Shown: in pieces, positions 31,939-40,630 of the stretch
Layout: every line of letters starts with the position of its first letter
Numbering within the stretch: the stretch's first letter is position 1
From: Vibrio sp. 16
Lineage (GTDB): Bacteria; Pseudomonadota; Gammaproteobacteria; Enterobacterales; Vibrionaceae
DNA length: 64,000 nt
Assembly: GCF_963681195.1 (NCBI RefSeq)
Contig: NZ_OY808997.1
Span: forward strand, 2,294,001-2,358,000
Direction: 5' to 3'
Notes under the pieces: model-generated
What the model was told of the DNA's origin: nothing
What the model saw: only the letters and a program-made list of their open reading frames with translations
The model's database searches: none
Made by a program: the position numbers and the translations under genes

Positions 31939-32268
31939 ATGCCAATCACACTGATTGTTGCGATTCTTGTGTTCATTTTAGTGAGTGCTTGGGCATTCCA
32001 GCGTTTTTTTAGTAAGCATATTCAAGGGCAAGGAGCTCCAGAGCAAACGGCTGAAGTGACCGTTTTGGATAAGCAAGCGATTGAAATTGAGGACCCAGCA
32101 CCAGGGCAAGATGATCAAGAATATTGGATATACGTTCAGAAAGGGCGTTTGGGGCCAAAGCGTGAATTCCAAATTGGCATCCATTATTACCACGCACTTA
32201 ACCCCGGAGACAAAGGCACACTCACCTACCAAGGTGACAAATTCCTGCACTTTGCGCTAAAGCGTTAA
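31939..32268 (+). CDS. yhhM: DUF2500 family protein (YhhM-like)
   Basis: The 109-residue protein has an N-terminal membrane helix (about 4-23) followed by a soluble beta-rich domain containing YWIYVQKG and the GDKGTLTYQGDKFLHFALK C-terminus typical of DUF2500. E. coli yhhM is beside rsmD-yhhL. Function is unknown. AAGGGAGA precedes the start. Its stop is directly next to the acyltransferase stop on the other strand. Confidence 0.85.
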   Translation: MPITLIVAILVFILVSAWAFQRFFSKHIQGQGAPEQTAEVTVLDKQAIEIEDPAPGQDDQEYWIYVQKGRLGPKREFQIGIHYYHALNPGDKGTLTYQGDKFLHFALKR

Positions 32269-33282
32269 CTAAGGAAGCAACCATCTTGTTTTAGCGGAGC
32301 GAGACAACAACCAACTGGTAAACAGTGCTCCTCCGCCACTCAACACAATCCACACCGGAATCACCCAACCTGGGTGCCCCTGATACCAAGCATACTCTTT
32401 CATTGGCCATAAAAAGATAGGATGAAGAATATAAATCCCAAGACTGTGCTGGCTAATAAAACTAATCACGTGCTGAGCTCGCTCAGATAACCCTTCACCA
32501 AAGTATCGACAAAGCATAAAGACCATGCTAGCTGCCGCAACCACATTGAGCGTTTTATAGGACAACCAGCGACCAACCGTGTATTTATCTGCTGCCAGGC
32601 TATTGGTCACCACCATATAAACCGTAATGGCTAACGCCGCGCAGCCAAGCAAGCTCACTAGCGCTACGCTGCGTTTGGTTAGCGGTATTCTCTGCCATAG
32701 AATATAGCCAAGTGGTAAGTACCCACTATAGAGCCAGAGTTCATGACTCCAAAACCCATCAATCCCCATCAAGTAAAGCAGCGTTGTAACTAACCAAAGG
32801 ACGGTGAACAAATATAGTGGCGTATCATCTTCGCGCTTCACTACCCATTGGAAGATGGGAATCACAAAGTAGAGCGGGATAAAGTAGTAAAAGAAACCAA
32901 GGTGATAGTAGGTCGCATGCTGAGGGCTATTGAGCAGAACCTCTTGGGAAACTTTGACGTCAAAACCGTTGGCTGTCCAACCTGAGAGATAACCATAAAA
33001 TAGCGACCAAATAAGAAATGGCACCAAAACCTTCCCTAAACGCCGCTTAACATAGTAGTGAGGATCAAAAGGTCGCTTATCACTCAACATCAAAGCGCCG
33101 GAGATCAAAATGAACACAGGAACAGCCCAACGTGTCACTCCGTTTGTTGCAACAGCCGTAAACCACTCGTCAAAAGGAATGACTCCCAGTTCATGGCGAT
33201 ACGGCGCTAGCACATGGATGGCAATCACAGCCACAGCCGCCACGCAGCGCAGCAAGTCAAAAAACTGGACACGTTCTCTCAT
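32269..33282 (-). CDS. acyltransferase family 3 membrane protein (WecH/OafA type)
   Basis: The 337-residue protein has about ten predicted helices and starts with the family motif FFDLLRCVAAVAVIAIH, where the R and H are conserved in acyltransferase 3 proteins. ISGALMLSD and the C-terminal SLGIYILHPIFLW support it. The family transfers acyl groups to carbohydrates of the cell surface; WecH acetylates enterobacterial common antigen. The acceptor here is unknown, and no polysaccharide gene is adjacent. A strong terminator separates it from arsJ upstream. Confidence 0.85.
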   Translation of the reverse strand: MRERVQFFDLLRCVAAVAVIAIHVLAPYRHELGVIPFDEWFTAVATNGVTRWAVPVFILISGALMLSDKRPFDPHYYVKRRLGKVLVPFLIWSLFYGYLSGWTANGFDVKVSQEVLLNSPQHATYYHLGFFYYFIPLYFVIPIFQWVVKREDDTPLYLFTVLWLVTTLLYLMGIDGFWSHELWLYSGYLPLGYILWQRIPLTKRSVALVSLLGCAALAITVYMVVTNSLAADKYTVGRWLSYKTLNVVAAASMVFMLCRYFGEGLSERAQHVISFISQHSLGIYILHPIFLWPMKEYAWYQGHPGWVIPVWIVLSGGGALFTSWLLSRSAKTRWLLP

Positions 33283-33323
33283 TATTCAACCTCAGTGTTA
33301 TAACCCTCTGAATATAGCAACAA

Positions 33324-33358
33324 AAAAGCTGACCAAGGTATAAGCTTGGTCAGCTTTT
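33324..33358 (-). terminator. terminator of the ars operon
   Basis: AAAAGCTGACCAAG/CTTGGTCAGCTTTT form a long stem with a short loop, and a T run follows on the minus strand. It closes the arsR-gap-ptp-arsJ unit before the acyltransferase. Confidence 0.88.
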
Positions 33359-33384
33359 AGTCATGAGAAGGTCGGAGGTTGCGT

Positions 33385-34605
33385 TTACGCCGTCGCGACT
33401 TGATTCACTTTCGGTAGCTTAAGTGAAATAAGCGTGGTCAGTGCTAAAAAGGCAAACGAGACCCACAAACACGCTGCGAGTCCAGCCATTTGGAACACCC
33501 AACCAGACAAAATCGTACCGATCAGACGCCCCATAGCATTGGCCATGTAGTAAAAACCGACATCCAAAGAGACACCATCACCTTTCGCATAGCTGACGAT
33601 CAGATAAGAGTGAAGTGACGAATTGACCGCGAAGATCGCCCCGAAAATCATCAATCCCCCGACAATCACGAACTCAGGTTGCCAGCCAATCTGAACAGCG
33701 TAAGCAATCGATGCGGTGACTATCGCTAATCCACCAGCCCAAAGCATTGCGGCGTGACCATCGGGCACTTTGCCTTGTGCTTTGCCGGTAATCTTGGGCG
33801 CAACTCCCTGAACAACACCATAAGCAATTGTCCAAGCTGCAAGAAATCCTCCAACCCACGAATGATCCCAACCAAAAACGCTGCCGAGATAAATGGGCAG
33901 TGCCACGACAAACCACACATCACGAGCACCAAATAGGAACATACGTGCCGCCGAAAGAATATTGATCGACTCAGACTTAGAGAAAATTTGCTTAAACTTC
34001 GGCTTGGTCTTCGCTTTGCCCAGATTCGCTTCTAAGCTGAGAACACTACCAATAAACACCAGAGTCAGCACCGCCGCCATGGTCAACACCGCATAGGTAA
34101 AACCAATGGTAGAGAGAAGCAAGCCGCCAACAAAGAACCCTGCGCCTTTCAGTGCATTCTTCGAGCCCGTGAGGATTGCAATCCACTTATACAGCGCGCC
34201 TTGCTGTTCGTCTGGCACCAGAGTTTTAATCGAACTTTTGGCGCTCATTTTATTGAGGTCTTTGGCGATCCCAGACAGTGCCTGAGCGGCCATTACCCAA
34301 GGAATCGTCAGCCAACCACTAGGCACCGCTAACATGGCCAGCGCGACAATTTGCATCCCTAGCCCGAGGTTCATGGTCTTGTTTAAGCCCAGTCTAGCCC
34401 CCAACCAGCCACCAACGAGGTTTGTCACCACACCAAAAAATTCGTAGAACAAAAACAACGAGGCGATTTCTAGCGAGCTGTAACCCAAATCGTAGAAATA
34501 GAGCACCACTAGCATACGCAGTGCGCCATCAGTAATGGTGAAATTCCAGTAGTTGAACGTCACCAACATATATTGACGCACGCTCTTGCTGAGAGTAGAG
34601 AACAT
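33385..34605 (-). CDS. arsJ: organoarsenical efflux MFS transporter ArsJ
   Basis: ArsJ exports 1-arseno-3-phosphoglycerate made from arsenate by the partner GAPDH, so arsenate leaves the cell without reduction. The 406-residue protein has about twelve predicted helices and the conserved start YMLVTFNYWNFTITDGALRM (read as family signature). The assignment is secured by the neighbours: an ArsR regulator, a GAPDH not in a glycolysis operon, and a phosphatase, all in one transcript. It is the last gene and is separated from the phosphatase gene by a 13-bp-stem hairpin. Confidence 0.93.
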   Translation of the reverse strand: MFSTLSKSVRQYMLVTFNYWNFTITDGALRMLVVLYFYDLGYSSLEIASLFLFYEFFGVVTNLVGGWLGARLGLNKTMNLGLGMQIVALAMLAVPSGWLTIPWVMAAQALSGIAKDLNKMSAKSSIKTLVPDEQQGALYKWIAILTGSKNALKGAGFFVGGLLLSTIGFTYAVLTMAAVLTLVFIGSVLSLEANLGKAKTKPKFKQIFSKSESINILSAARMFLFGARDVWFVVALPIYLGSVFGWDHSWVGGFLAAWTIAYGVVQGVAPKITGKAQGKVPDGHAAMLWAGGLAIVTASIAYAVQIGWQPEFVIVGGLMIFGAIFAVNSSLHSYLIVSYAKGDGVSLDVGFYYMANAMGRLIGTILSGWVFQMAGLAACLWVSFAFLALTTLISLKLPKVNQVATA

Positions 34606-34633
34606 AAGGTGAAATCCTCAAATGTGCTGTTCA

Positions 34634-34668
34634 CAGAGCTTTTGGACACCCATGTTCCAAAAGCTCTG
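34634..34668. repeat. 13-bp perfect inverted repeat between the phosphatase gene and arsJ
   Basis: CAGAGCTTTTGGA (34634-34646) and TCCAAAAGCTCTG (34656-34668) are perfectly complementary, with a nine-base loop. There is no T run, so it is not a standard terminator. It would fold in the ars mRNA just ahead of arsJ and could mark RNA processing or different stability of the two halves. Confidence 0.85.
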
Positions 34669-34678
34669 ATCCAATGCC

Positions 34679-35185
34679 TTACAACGTAGAAACCGCGGTA
34701 ATGTATTCAACCTGAACAGGCTTAGTGAACGCGCCTGGGCGAAGGGCTTGAACTTGAGTGATGATGCTTTCTAGCGACCAGCCCTTTTCTAGCAATAGAT
34801 GAGCGACAAACAACCCAGTACGACCCGAGCCACCCATACAGTGCATCGCAACCTTACCGCCACTATCGACGATTTTATGAAGCTCAGGGCTTGCAGCTTG
34901 CCACTTCTCAGCGAAGTCTTCATCAGGGGCACAATCATCTTCGATTTCTATTTGAAACCACTGCATTCCCAACTGCTTGGTCAAAGTCCCAAGCTCAGAG
35001 ACCTCTTTGCTAGCAAGCTCGGCGTCATCTAGCGCCGTCACAATCGCGGCAACGCCTTGCTCTTTAAGCTGCTGCAGCGACGCCTCGAGCTCAACGCCTT
35101 TCGTGCCAGGACAAGGAGTCAGTACTAACGCACCAGTATCAACATCCAGTTGCCATGTCGGGTGAATCTGAACAGAATCTGTCAT
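34679..35185 (-). CDS. tyrosine/dual-specificity phosphatase-like protein of the ars operon
   Basis: The 168-residue protein carries the PTP signature HCMGGSGRTG, with His115, Cys116 and Arg122, and an upstream acidic stretch IEDDCAPDED that could supply the general acid. It resembles cyclin-dependent-kinase-inhibitor-3-like phosphatases. Its place between the GAPDH and arsJ suggests a task in arsenic handling, either removing a phosphate from an arsenate or phosphoglycerate intermediate or reducing arsenate with its P-loop cysteine; neither is shown. ATG 35185 follows a GGGGGA ribosome site; the 25-codon upstream extension would overlap the GAPDH gene. Confidence 0.85.
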   Translation of the reverse strand: MTDSVQIHPTWQLDVDTGALVLTPCPGTKGVELEASLQQLKEQGVAAIVTALDDAELASKEVSELGTLTKQLGMQWFQIEIEDDCAPDEDFAEKWQAASPELHKIVDSGGKVAMHCMGGSGRTGLFVAHLLLEKGWSLESIITQVQALRPGAFTKPVQVEYITAVSTL

Positions 35186-35195
35186 GTTATCCCCC

Positions 35196-36197
35196 TTACG
35201 CCATGCCCACGTTACGGACCAACTCAGCCGTACGTGTCGCGTAACCCATTTCGTTGTCATACCATGCGTAAATCTTCACCATGCGTTTGCCAACGAGCAT
35301 AGTTGATAACGCATCCACGATGGTTGAGCGCTGATCGCCTTTGTAGTCAATCGAGACAAGTGGACGCTCTTCATAGCCAAGAATGCCAGCCAGTTCATTT
35401 TCTGACGCCTGTTTAAGCAGCGCGTTAACTTCTTCAGCCGTCGTATCTCGTTTGACTTCAAAGATGATGTCAGTCAGGGAAGCATTCGCTAACGGTACAC
35501 GGACTGCATGACCGTTGATGCGGTTTTCGAGCTCAGGGAAAATCTCGACAATCGCTTTTGCAGATCCCGTCGTTGTTGGAATCAGGCTCATACCACAAGC
35601 ACGAGCACGGCGCAGATCTTTGTGCGGCGCATCCAGAATGGTTTGGGTGTTAGTCAGATCGTGAATGGTAGTAAAAGAGGCGTTTTCAATACCAAGCTTC
35701 TCATTGATCACTTTCACAACTGGCGCGATACAGTTGGTAGTACAAGATGCCGCGGTGACAATTTTGTGTACGGCTGGGTCAAAGATTTCATCATTAACAC
35801 CCACCACGATGTTAGCCACACCTTCTTCTTTAACCGGCGCAGAAACGACTACACGCTTCACACCTTGCTCTAAGTACTTATTGAGGAAAACACCTTCGCG
35901 ATGAACTCCCGTTGCTTCAATCACTACGTCGCAACCAGACCAATCGATCGCATCTATATCGCGCTGCTGCGACGTTTGAATGCGCTTTCCATCGATGATC
36001 ATCTCATCGCCTTCTGCGGTCACAGCGTGGTGCCAACGCCCCTGTACAGAATCGAACTCTAGCAGGTGTGCTAATGTTGCGGTGTCTCCTGCAACGTCGT
36101 TGATTTGAACAAATTCTAGCTCTGGCCAGTCAAACGCGGCGCGCAATGCCAAACGCCCAATACGACCGAAACCGTTAATGCCTACTTTAATCGTCAT
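35196..36197 (-). CDS. ArsJ-associated glyceraldehyde-3-phosphate dehydrogenase
   Basis: The 333-residue enzyme has the NAD motif [10 protein letters not shown] (7-15), the catalytic Cys152 in ASCTTNC and His179 in [11 protein letters not shown], the sequence pattern of ArsJ-associated GAPDH rather than housekeeping GapA. With arsenate in place of phosphate it would produce the unstable 1-arseno-3-phosphoglycerate for export by ArsJ. ATG 36197 (MTIKVGING) follows GGAAGAGAT; a start 12 codons earlier would overlap arsR. The catalytic residues are intact. Confidence 0.93.
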   Translation of the reverse strand: MTIKVGINGFGRIGRLALRAAFDWPELEFVQINDVAGDTATLAHLLEFDSVQGRWHHAVTAEGDEMIIDGKRIQTSQQRDIDAIDWSGCDVVIEATGVHREGVFLNKYLEQGVKRVVVSAPVKEEGVANIVVGVNDEIFDPAVHKIVTAASCTTNCIAPVVKVINEKLGIENASFTTIHDLTNTQTILDAPHKDLRRARACGMSLIPTTTGSAKAIVEIFPELENRINGHAVRVPLANASLTDIIFEVKRDTTAEEVNALLKQASENELAGILGYEERPLVSIDYKGDQRSTIVDALSTMLVGKRMVKIYAWYDNEMGYATRTAELVRNVGMA

Positions 36198-36220
36198 AAT
36201 GCTATCTCTTCCATTGTCTA

Positions 36221-36577
36221 TTATTGGCAGCAAACAGGACGAGCCTGAATCGCGTGTAATCGTTCTAGGTCTTGTTGGTACTCCGCCTTCAAGCAGTTTG
36301 AAGCAACAAGATCATCAATCAGTTTATTCATCCACCCCGGCAGACCCGAGGCCAAGCGATAGAACACCCACTGTCCTTGTCTCACATCGACTAAAATCCC
36401 GTTTGAACGCAGCTGCGCAAGGTGGCGAGAAATTTTAGGTTGGCTTTCTTGCAGCGCTTCGGTGAGTTCTCCGACACATAAGCACTCTTCACGTACAATC
36501 AACATTAAGCTGCGAACACGTGTTTCATCGGACAATAGTTTGAAAAACTGATGCGGTAACATATAAAACATACTCAT
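36221..36577 (-). CDS. arsR: ArsR-family arsenic-responsive repressor
   Basis: ArsR represses the operon until arsenite binds. The protein of about 114-119 residues has the [10 protein letters not shown] start region, the metal-binding site ECLCVGEL (two cysteines where E. coli has C-V-C), the DNA-recognition helix [13 protein letters not shown] and an additional C-terminal RPVCCQ. Starts at 36577, 36571 and 36562 are all ATG in frame; the E. coli family length favours 36571. An inverted repeat overlaps these start codons, so the translation start and operator may coincide. It heads the operon. Confidence 0.93.
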   Translation of the reverse strand: MSMFYMLPHQFFKLLSDETRVRSLMLIVREECLCVGELTEALQESQPKISRHLAQLRSNGILVDVRQGQWVFYRLASGLPGWMNKLIDDLVASNCLKAEYQQDLERLHAIQARPVCCQ

Positions 36578-36593
36578 ATATGGATATGCGTAT
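36570..36593. promoter_or_regulatory. candidate ArsR operator
   Basis: ATACTCATAT (36570-36579) and ATATGCGTAT (36584-36593) are inverted repeats with nine of ten matching bases and a four-base gap, overlapping the arsR start region. The spacing and AT richness suit SmtB/ArsR winged-helix dimers. Confidence 0.55.
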
Positions 36594-36687
36594 ATCTTTA
36601 TTTATTTACGCGTAGAGATCAACACACGCGAGGCAGTGTCATAAAAGCTTCATACTGACTGAAATGGGAAAGGCGAAGCGGTGTAGA

Positions 36688-37926
36688 TTACACCACGCGA
36701 TTGATGTCTTGACTCCAGCGCTGTGCGGCAGAAATTTTCGGCATAATATCGTCAACGGAGAGGTTAAGCTGATGACACGCTTCTTTAATGCCATACCAAT
36801 CGGCGCGTTCATAGCACTCCTCAACCTTGAGCAGTAAACCATAAGGCCCTTGTCGCTCAAGGAGAGCAAGCTTGATAGATGAACACAAAGGGAGTTGTTC
36901 CACCAGCTCATCCAACGAGACATCGATGAGCGCATCAAGCATCGAGAACAGACCAATAAGAAACGCCTGATCACGATATTCATTGAATGGGTTGTCGTTC
37001 GCCATCAACTGACAAAACTGAGCGCGCTGCAGTGACAGGTTATAGAGTTCTTTGGGTTTCCTTGTCGAAACAAACGAGGCCACCGCTAAAGAGACAAAAA
37101 TTTTGAGTTTATCTTGGCCAAGGTAAATCAGCGCTTGGCGAAAGGAAGAGATGGACACTTCCAAACGATCAGACATGGTATTAACAAAACGGAGCAATTG
37201 ATAAGACAGCGACACATCTTTAGCGACAATTTTCTCTATCTTGACGAAGTCCACTTCCGGTTGGCAGACCTCTTTAAACAGCTCCATAGCAATCAGCTGT
37301 TCTGGGCTTAAATAGCCTTTGCGAGTGATTTCAGGTTTACCAAAAAAGTAGCCCTGAAAAAAACTAAAACCTGCTGAACGCGTGGTCAGAAACTCCGCCT
37401 CGGTCTCAACACGCTCGGCAAGAAAACGGCGTTTTACCCCTTTGCCGATGCGCTCTTTTACAAAGTCACAGGCTGACTCCAGCCCCATCGCCATGATGTC
37501 GAGTTTGACGATTTGCACAAAGGGTAAAAAGCGCTCCCACTCAGCGCTGTAAACAAAATCATCAAGTGCAATTAAGTAACCGGCTTGGCTGAGCTTTTTG
37601 ACCGCAAGGTAGAGATCATCATTAGGCGTGCAAGTTTCCAGTACTTCGATAACAACCTTGTCCTTGGGCAATACCATAGGTAAGCCACGTATCAAACTCT
37701 CTTGAGGGAAGTTAATAAAGCAACGAGAAGTGTCAATCGCTGGGTTGGTGCCCAGCGATAAAAAATTTTCGACAATCAACCTGTAGGTCGCACGATTCGA
37801 TTCGATGTGGCTGGGGTAAGCATTGTTTTCGCCGTCACGAAACAGCAACTCATACCCTAAAGTTTGTCGCTTCGCGTTAAAAATCGGCTGACGAGCCACA
37901 TAGGTATCGCGCGTTATACGTTGCAT
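36688..37926 (-). CDS. EAL-HDOD signalling protein with degenerate EAL domain
   Basis: The 412-residue protein starts with an EAL-fold domain (about 1-200) and continues with an HDOD domain (about 205-400). The catalytic EAL signature is replaced (YELLFRD) and the later DDFG-type motif reads DDFVYS, so cyclic-di-GMP hydrolysis is unlikely; a binding or scaffold role is more likely. HDOD proteins act in motility and stress signalling. It begins with ATG 37926 and sits just upstream of the arsR promoter without sharing its transcript. Confidence 0.85.
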   Translation of the reverse strand: MQRITRDTYVARQPIFNAKRQTLGYELLFRDGENNAYPSHIESNRATYRLIVENFLSLGTNPAIDTSRCFINFPQESLIRGLPMVLPKDKVVIEVLETCTPNDDLYLAVKKLSQAGYLIALDDFVYSAEWERFLPFVQIVKLDIMAMGLESACDFVKERIGKGVKRRFLAERVETEAEFLTTRSAGFSFFQGYFFGKPEITRKGYLSPEQLIAMELFKEVCQPEVDFVKIEKIVAKDVSLSYQLLRFVNTMSDRLEVSISSFRQALIYLGQDKLKIFVSLAVASFVSTRKPKELYNLSLQRAQFCQLMANDNPFNEYRDQAFLIGLFSMLDALIDVSLDELVEQLPLCSSIKLALLERQGPYGLLLKVEECYERADWYGIKEACHQLNLSVDDIMPKISAAQRWSQDINRVV

Positions 37927-37944
37927 TCAAGTCCTTGCTGTCGT

Positions 37945-38562
37945 CTATGCTTTAGCAGTCGCCAAAAGCGCTCCACAGCCCACAAACATGGAGCCAAAGA
38001 GCTTATTGATTCTCGCCATCATACGATCCGAGCGAATAAAGCGCCCCATCTGAGAAGCCAATGTGGTGTAACCTAGCATAACGATAGAGTCAATCAATAC
38101 CGTAGTAATACCCAATACCAATAGTTGCGAGACCTGGTCTTGAGCCGGATCGATAAACTGCGGAAAAAGGGCAACCAGAAAGACGATGGATTTAGGGTTG
38201 GTAAGGTTAATGAATACCGCCTTTTTCATCAAGGTAAAAGCCGATAATTCTTGCGCAACCGATGACGTATTGAGCCCCGTTGAATCTCGCCACTTTTGAA
38301 TGCCGAGCCAAACAAGATACACCACGCCTACCCACTTGATCACCGAGAACGCAAAAGCGGACTGCGCCACCAAGGCACCGATTCCGGCGCCAACGAGCAT
38401 AATGTGGATAGCTAAGCCAATCTGTAACCCTGCGATAGCCGCTACAGACTTACGTGTACCGTAACTCAAGCCGTTACTGATAGAGTTAACGGTTCCTGAA
38501 CCCGGTGCCAAGCTAAAAACGATCGCTGTGACCACATAAGCTAACCAAACATGTATATCCAT
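37945..38562 (-). CDS. rhtB: homoserine/homoserine lactone efflux protein
   Basis: The 205-residue LysE/RhtB protein has six predicted helices and the family motif SLAPGSGTVNSISNGLSYG (17-35). NLTNPKSIVFLVALFPQF is nearly identical to E. coli RhtB. It probably exports homoserine or related amino acids. Start 38562 has GAGGAAA upstream; an extension of 12 codons is rejected. It is divergent from pldB, and yigL follows that gene, as in the E. coli rht-pldB-yigL cluster. Confidence 0.93.
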   Translation of the reverse strand: MDIHVWLAYVVTAIVFSLAPGSGTVNSISNGLSYGTRKSVAAIAGLQIGLAIHIMLVGAGIGALVAQSAFAFSVIKWVGVVYLVWLGIQKWRDSTGLNTSSVAQELSAFTLMKKAVFINLTNPKSIVFLVALFPQFIDPAQDQVSQLLVLGITTVLIDSIVMLGYTTLASQMGRFIRSDRMMARINKLFGSMFVGCGALLATAKA

Positions 38563-38645
38563 TGTGTTTTCCTCTCGACTAAACGCACCTAGCCACACAT
38601 AATCTAGCTGTGTTTTACCAAAACCCCTTCAGGCTAACAAAATCC

Positions 38646-39647
38646 ATGAATAACTCGAGCTCTAGCATTACTGCTTCTTATACTCAAGAGTCGAATTTTG
38701 AGCAAGCAATCAATGGTCGAATTGCTGAGCTATGGCACTCTAGAGAAGAAGGCATGGTGAGATCTTTTGATAAAACCCAACTTTTCTGGGTGAAGTTGAC
38801 CAAGCCTGAGCATCGCAAAGCAATTGTTGTCGTTAATGGTCGAATCGAGTGTACTTGGAAGTATCAAGAGCTGTTTTACGACCTGTTCCAGCAAGGGTAC
38901 GACATCTATTCGTATGATCATCGTGGTCAAGGCTACTCTGACCGACTGATTGACGATAAGCAAATGGGTTACGTGCATGAGTTCGACGACTACGTAAAAG
39001 ACCTCAATCGCATGGTCACTCACTTTGACTTAGCCGATTATCAGTCATGCTATCTGCTGGGTCATTCCATGGGAGGCAATATCGTCACCCGCTACGTGCA
39101 AACGTACCCTCAGCACCCTTTTGACGCCGTGGCGTTGAGTGCACCAATGTTTGGTGTAAATCTCCCTAGTCATATCAAACCAATCGCCACCCTATTGGGT
39201 CAAATACTCACCGCTATTTACCCCAAGCCGACCTTTGCCCCGGGTCAAGTGGCCTACTTCCCGAAACCGTTTGAGGGTAACCTACTTAGCCAAAGCCATG
39301 TGCGTTATCACTGGTTTCGTGCCCTTTACGATCAAAAGCCAGAGATTCAAATTGGTGGCGCCAGTACTCGCTGGGTATGGCAAGGCTTAATGGCTTCTAA
39401 ACAATGTCTCTTGATGACCCGTCACATCAATGTACCCCTGCTCTTGCTGCAAGCGAGTGAAGACCAAATCGTCTGCAATCAAGATCAAATCCGCTTTATG
39501 AAGAAGCTCGCCAAGACCAACACTCAATGTGCGATGAAGATTTTATATGGATCTCGACATGAGGTGCTGTTTGAGCAAGATGACTATCGCAATGATGCAT
39601 TAGACACCGTGATGATGTTCTTCGAGCAGCATCAGCGGCAAAAATAG
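38646..39647 (+). CDS. pldB: lysophospholipase L2
   Basis: PldB hydrolyses lysophospholipids at the inner membrane. The 333-residue alpha/beta hydrolase has the nucleophile elbow LGHSMGGN, the conserved SYDHRGQGYSDR and the late GSRHEVLFE that carries the catalytic histidine. ATG 38646 is chosen over a GTG at 38610; its ribosome site is modest. It is followed by yigL after about 100 bases, as in E. coli. Confidence 0.93.
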   Translation: MNNSSSSITASYTQESNFEQAINGRIAELWHSREEGMVRSFDKTQLFWVKLTKPEHRKAIVVVNGRIECTWKYQELFYDLFQQGYDIYSYDHRGQGYSDRLIDDKQMGYVHEFDDYVKDLNRMVTHFDLADYQSCYLLGHSMGGNIVTRYVQTYPQHPFDAVALSAPMFGVNLPSHIKPIATLLGQILTAIYPKPTFAPGQVAYFPKPFEGNLLSQSHVRYHWFRALYDQKPEIQIGGASTRWVWQGLMASKQCLLMTRHINVPLLLLQASEDQIVCNQDQIRFMKKLAKTNTQCAMKILYGSRHEVLFEQDDYRNDALDTVMMFFEQHQRQK

Positions 39648-39750
39648 GAAAAGCCAAGAAGTGATCTTTACCCTCTTTTTCCCCTTTCGCTTCAAGTAAA
39701 CTGGTTGCTTAACCCATTTCGGGTCGCCAATAGTTGTTAATGAGGGTGAT

Positions 39751-40578
39751 ATGACCGACACACGCAAAGAAACGCCTTTTCACATCGTCGCATCAGATTT
39801 AGATGGGACTCTTCTAGCTCCAAACCACCAGCTGAGTGACTTCTCGAAACAAACGCTGAAGGAGCTTCATCAGAAGGGCTTGACGTTCATCTTTGCTACT
39901 GGTCGTCATCACGTCGACGTTGCTGGGATTCGCGAAATTGCGGGGATTCCGGCTTATATGATCACCTCCAACGGTGCCCGCGTCCACGACCAAAATGATC
40001 AGCTGATGTACAGCAAAAACGTACCAGAAGGCTTAGTACAAGATGTGATCGATGTGATCAGACAGGATCAAGACATCTTTATCCACATGTACCAAAATGA
40101 AGATTGGTTGTTGGATCGTGACGACGAAATGTTAGCAAAATTCCACAGCGAATCTGGTTTTTCCTACAAACGCTTTAACGCGGAACGTGCCCCAACCGAT
40201 GGCATCGCTAAGATCTTCTTTACCCATCCAGAGCAGGATCACGACCATTTAGTCGTCTTTGAAAATAAACTTCGCGAAACCTTCGGTGATCAACTCAACA
40301 TCGCTTTCTCTACCCCTTGGTGTTTAGAAGTTATGGCTGCGGATGTCTCCAAAGGTGAAGCTTTAAAGGCAGTCGCCGAGTCTCGCGGGCTTACCCTCGA
40401 TAACTGCATTGCTTTTGGTGATGGCATGAATGATGTCGAAATGCTTTCAATGGCAGGGAAAGGGCTTGTGATGGGGACTTCTCACCACAAAGTGATGGAT
40501 GCGCTACCAAACAATGAAGTTATCGGTAGCAACGCCGATGACGCTGTCGCTCACTACCTGAAAGCGCATCTTATCTAA
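39751..40578 (+). CDS. yigL: HAD-family phosphatase YigL (pyridoxal phosphate phosphatase type)
   Basis: The 275-residue Cof-type HAD hydrolase has motif I DLDGTLL (15-22), the SNGAR motif II and the GDGMNDVEML motif IV that binds magnesium. E. coli YigL dephosphorylates pyridoxal 5'-phosphate and sugar phosphates. GAGGGTG precedes the ATG. It is next to pldB in the E. coli order, which supports orthology. Confidence 0.93.
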   Translation: MTDTRKETPFHIVASDLDGTLLAPNHQLSDFSKQTLKELHQKGLTFIFATGRHHVDVAGIREIAGIPAYMITSNGARVHDQNDQLMYSKNVPEGLVQDVIDVIRQDQDIFIHMYQNEDWLLDRDDEMLAKFHSESGFSYKRFNAERAPTDGIAKIFFTHPEQDHDHLVVFENKLRETFGDQLNIAFSTPWCLEVMAADVSKGEALKAVAESRGLTLDNCIAFGDGMNDVEMLSMAGKGLVMGTSHHKVMDALPNNEVIGSNADDAVAHYLKAHLI

Positions 40579-40589
40579 TAACAAAGTCA

Positions 40590-40614
40590 AAGGTTGCCAC
40601 TGGCAGCCTTTTTC
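40590..40614 (+). terminator. terminator after yigL
   Basis: A mostly complementary stem (AAGGTTGCC/GGCAGCCTT) followed by T runs lies 12 bases after the yigL stop, with a convergent EVE gene downstream. Confidence 0.7.
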
Positions 40615-40630
40615 ACTTTCGCCGCTTTGT

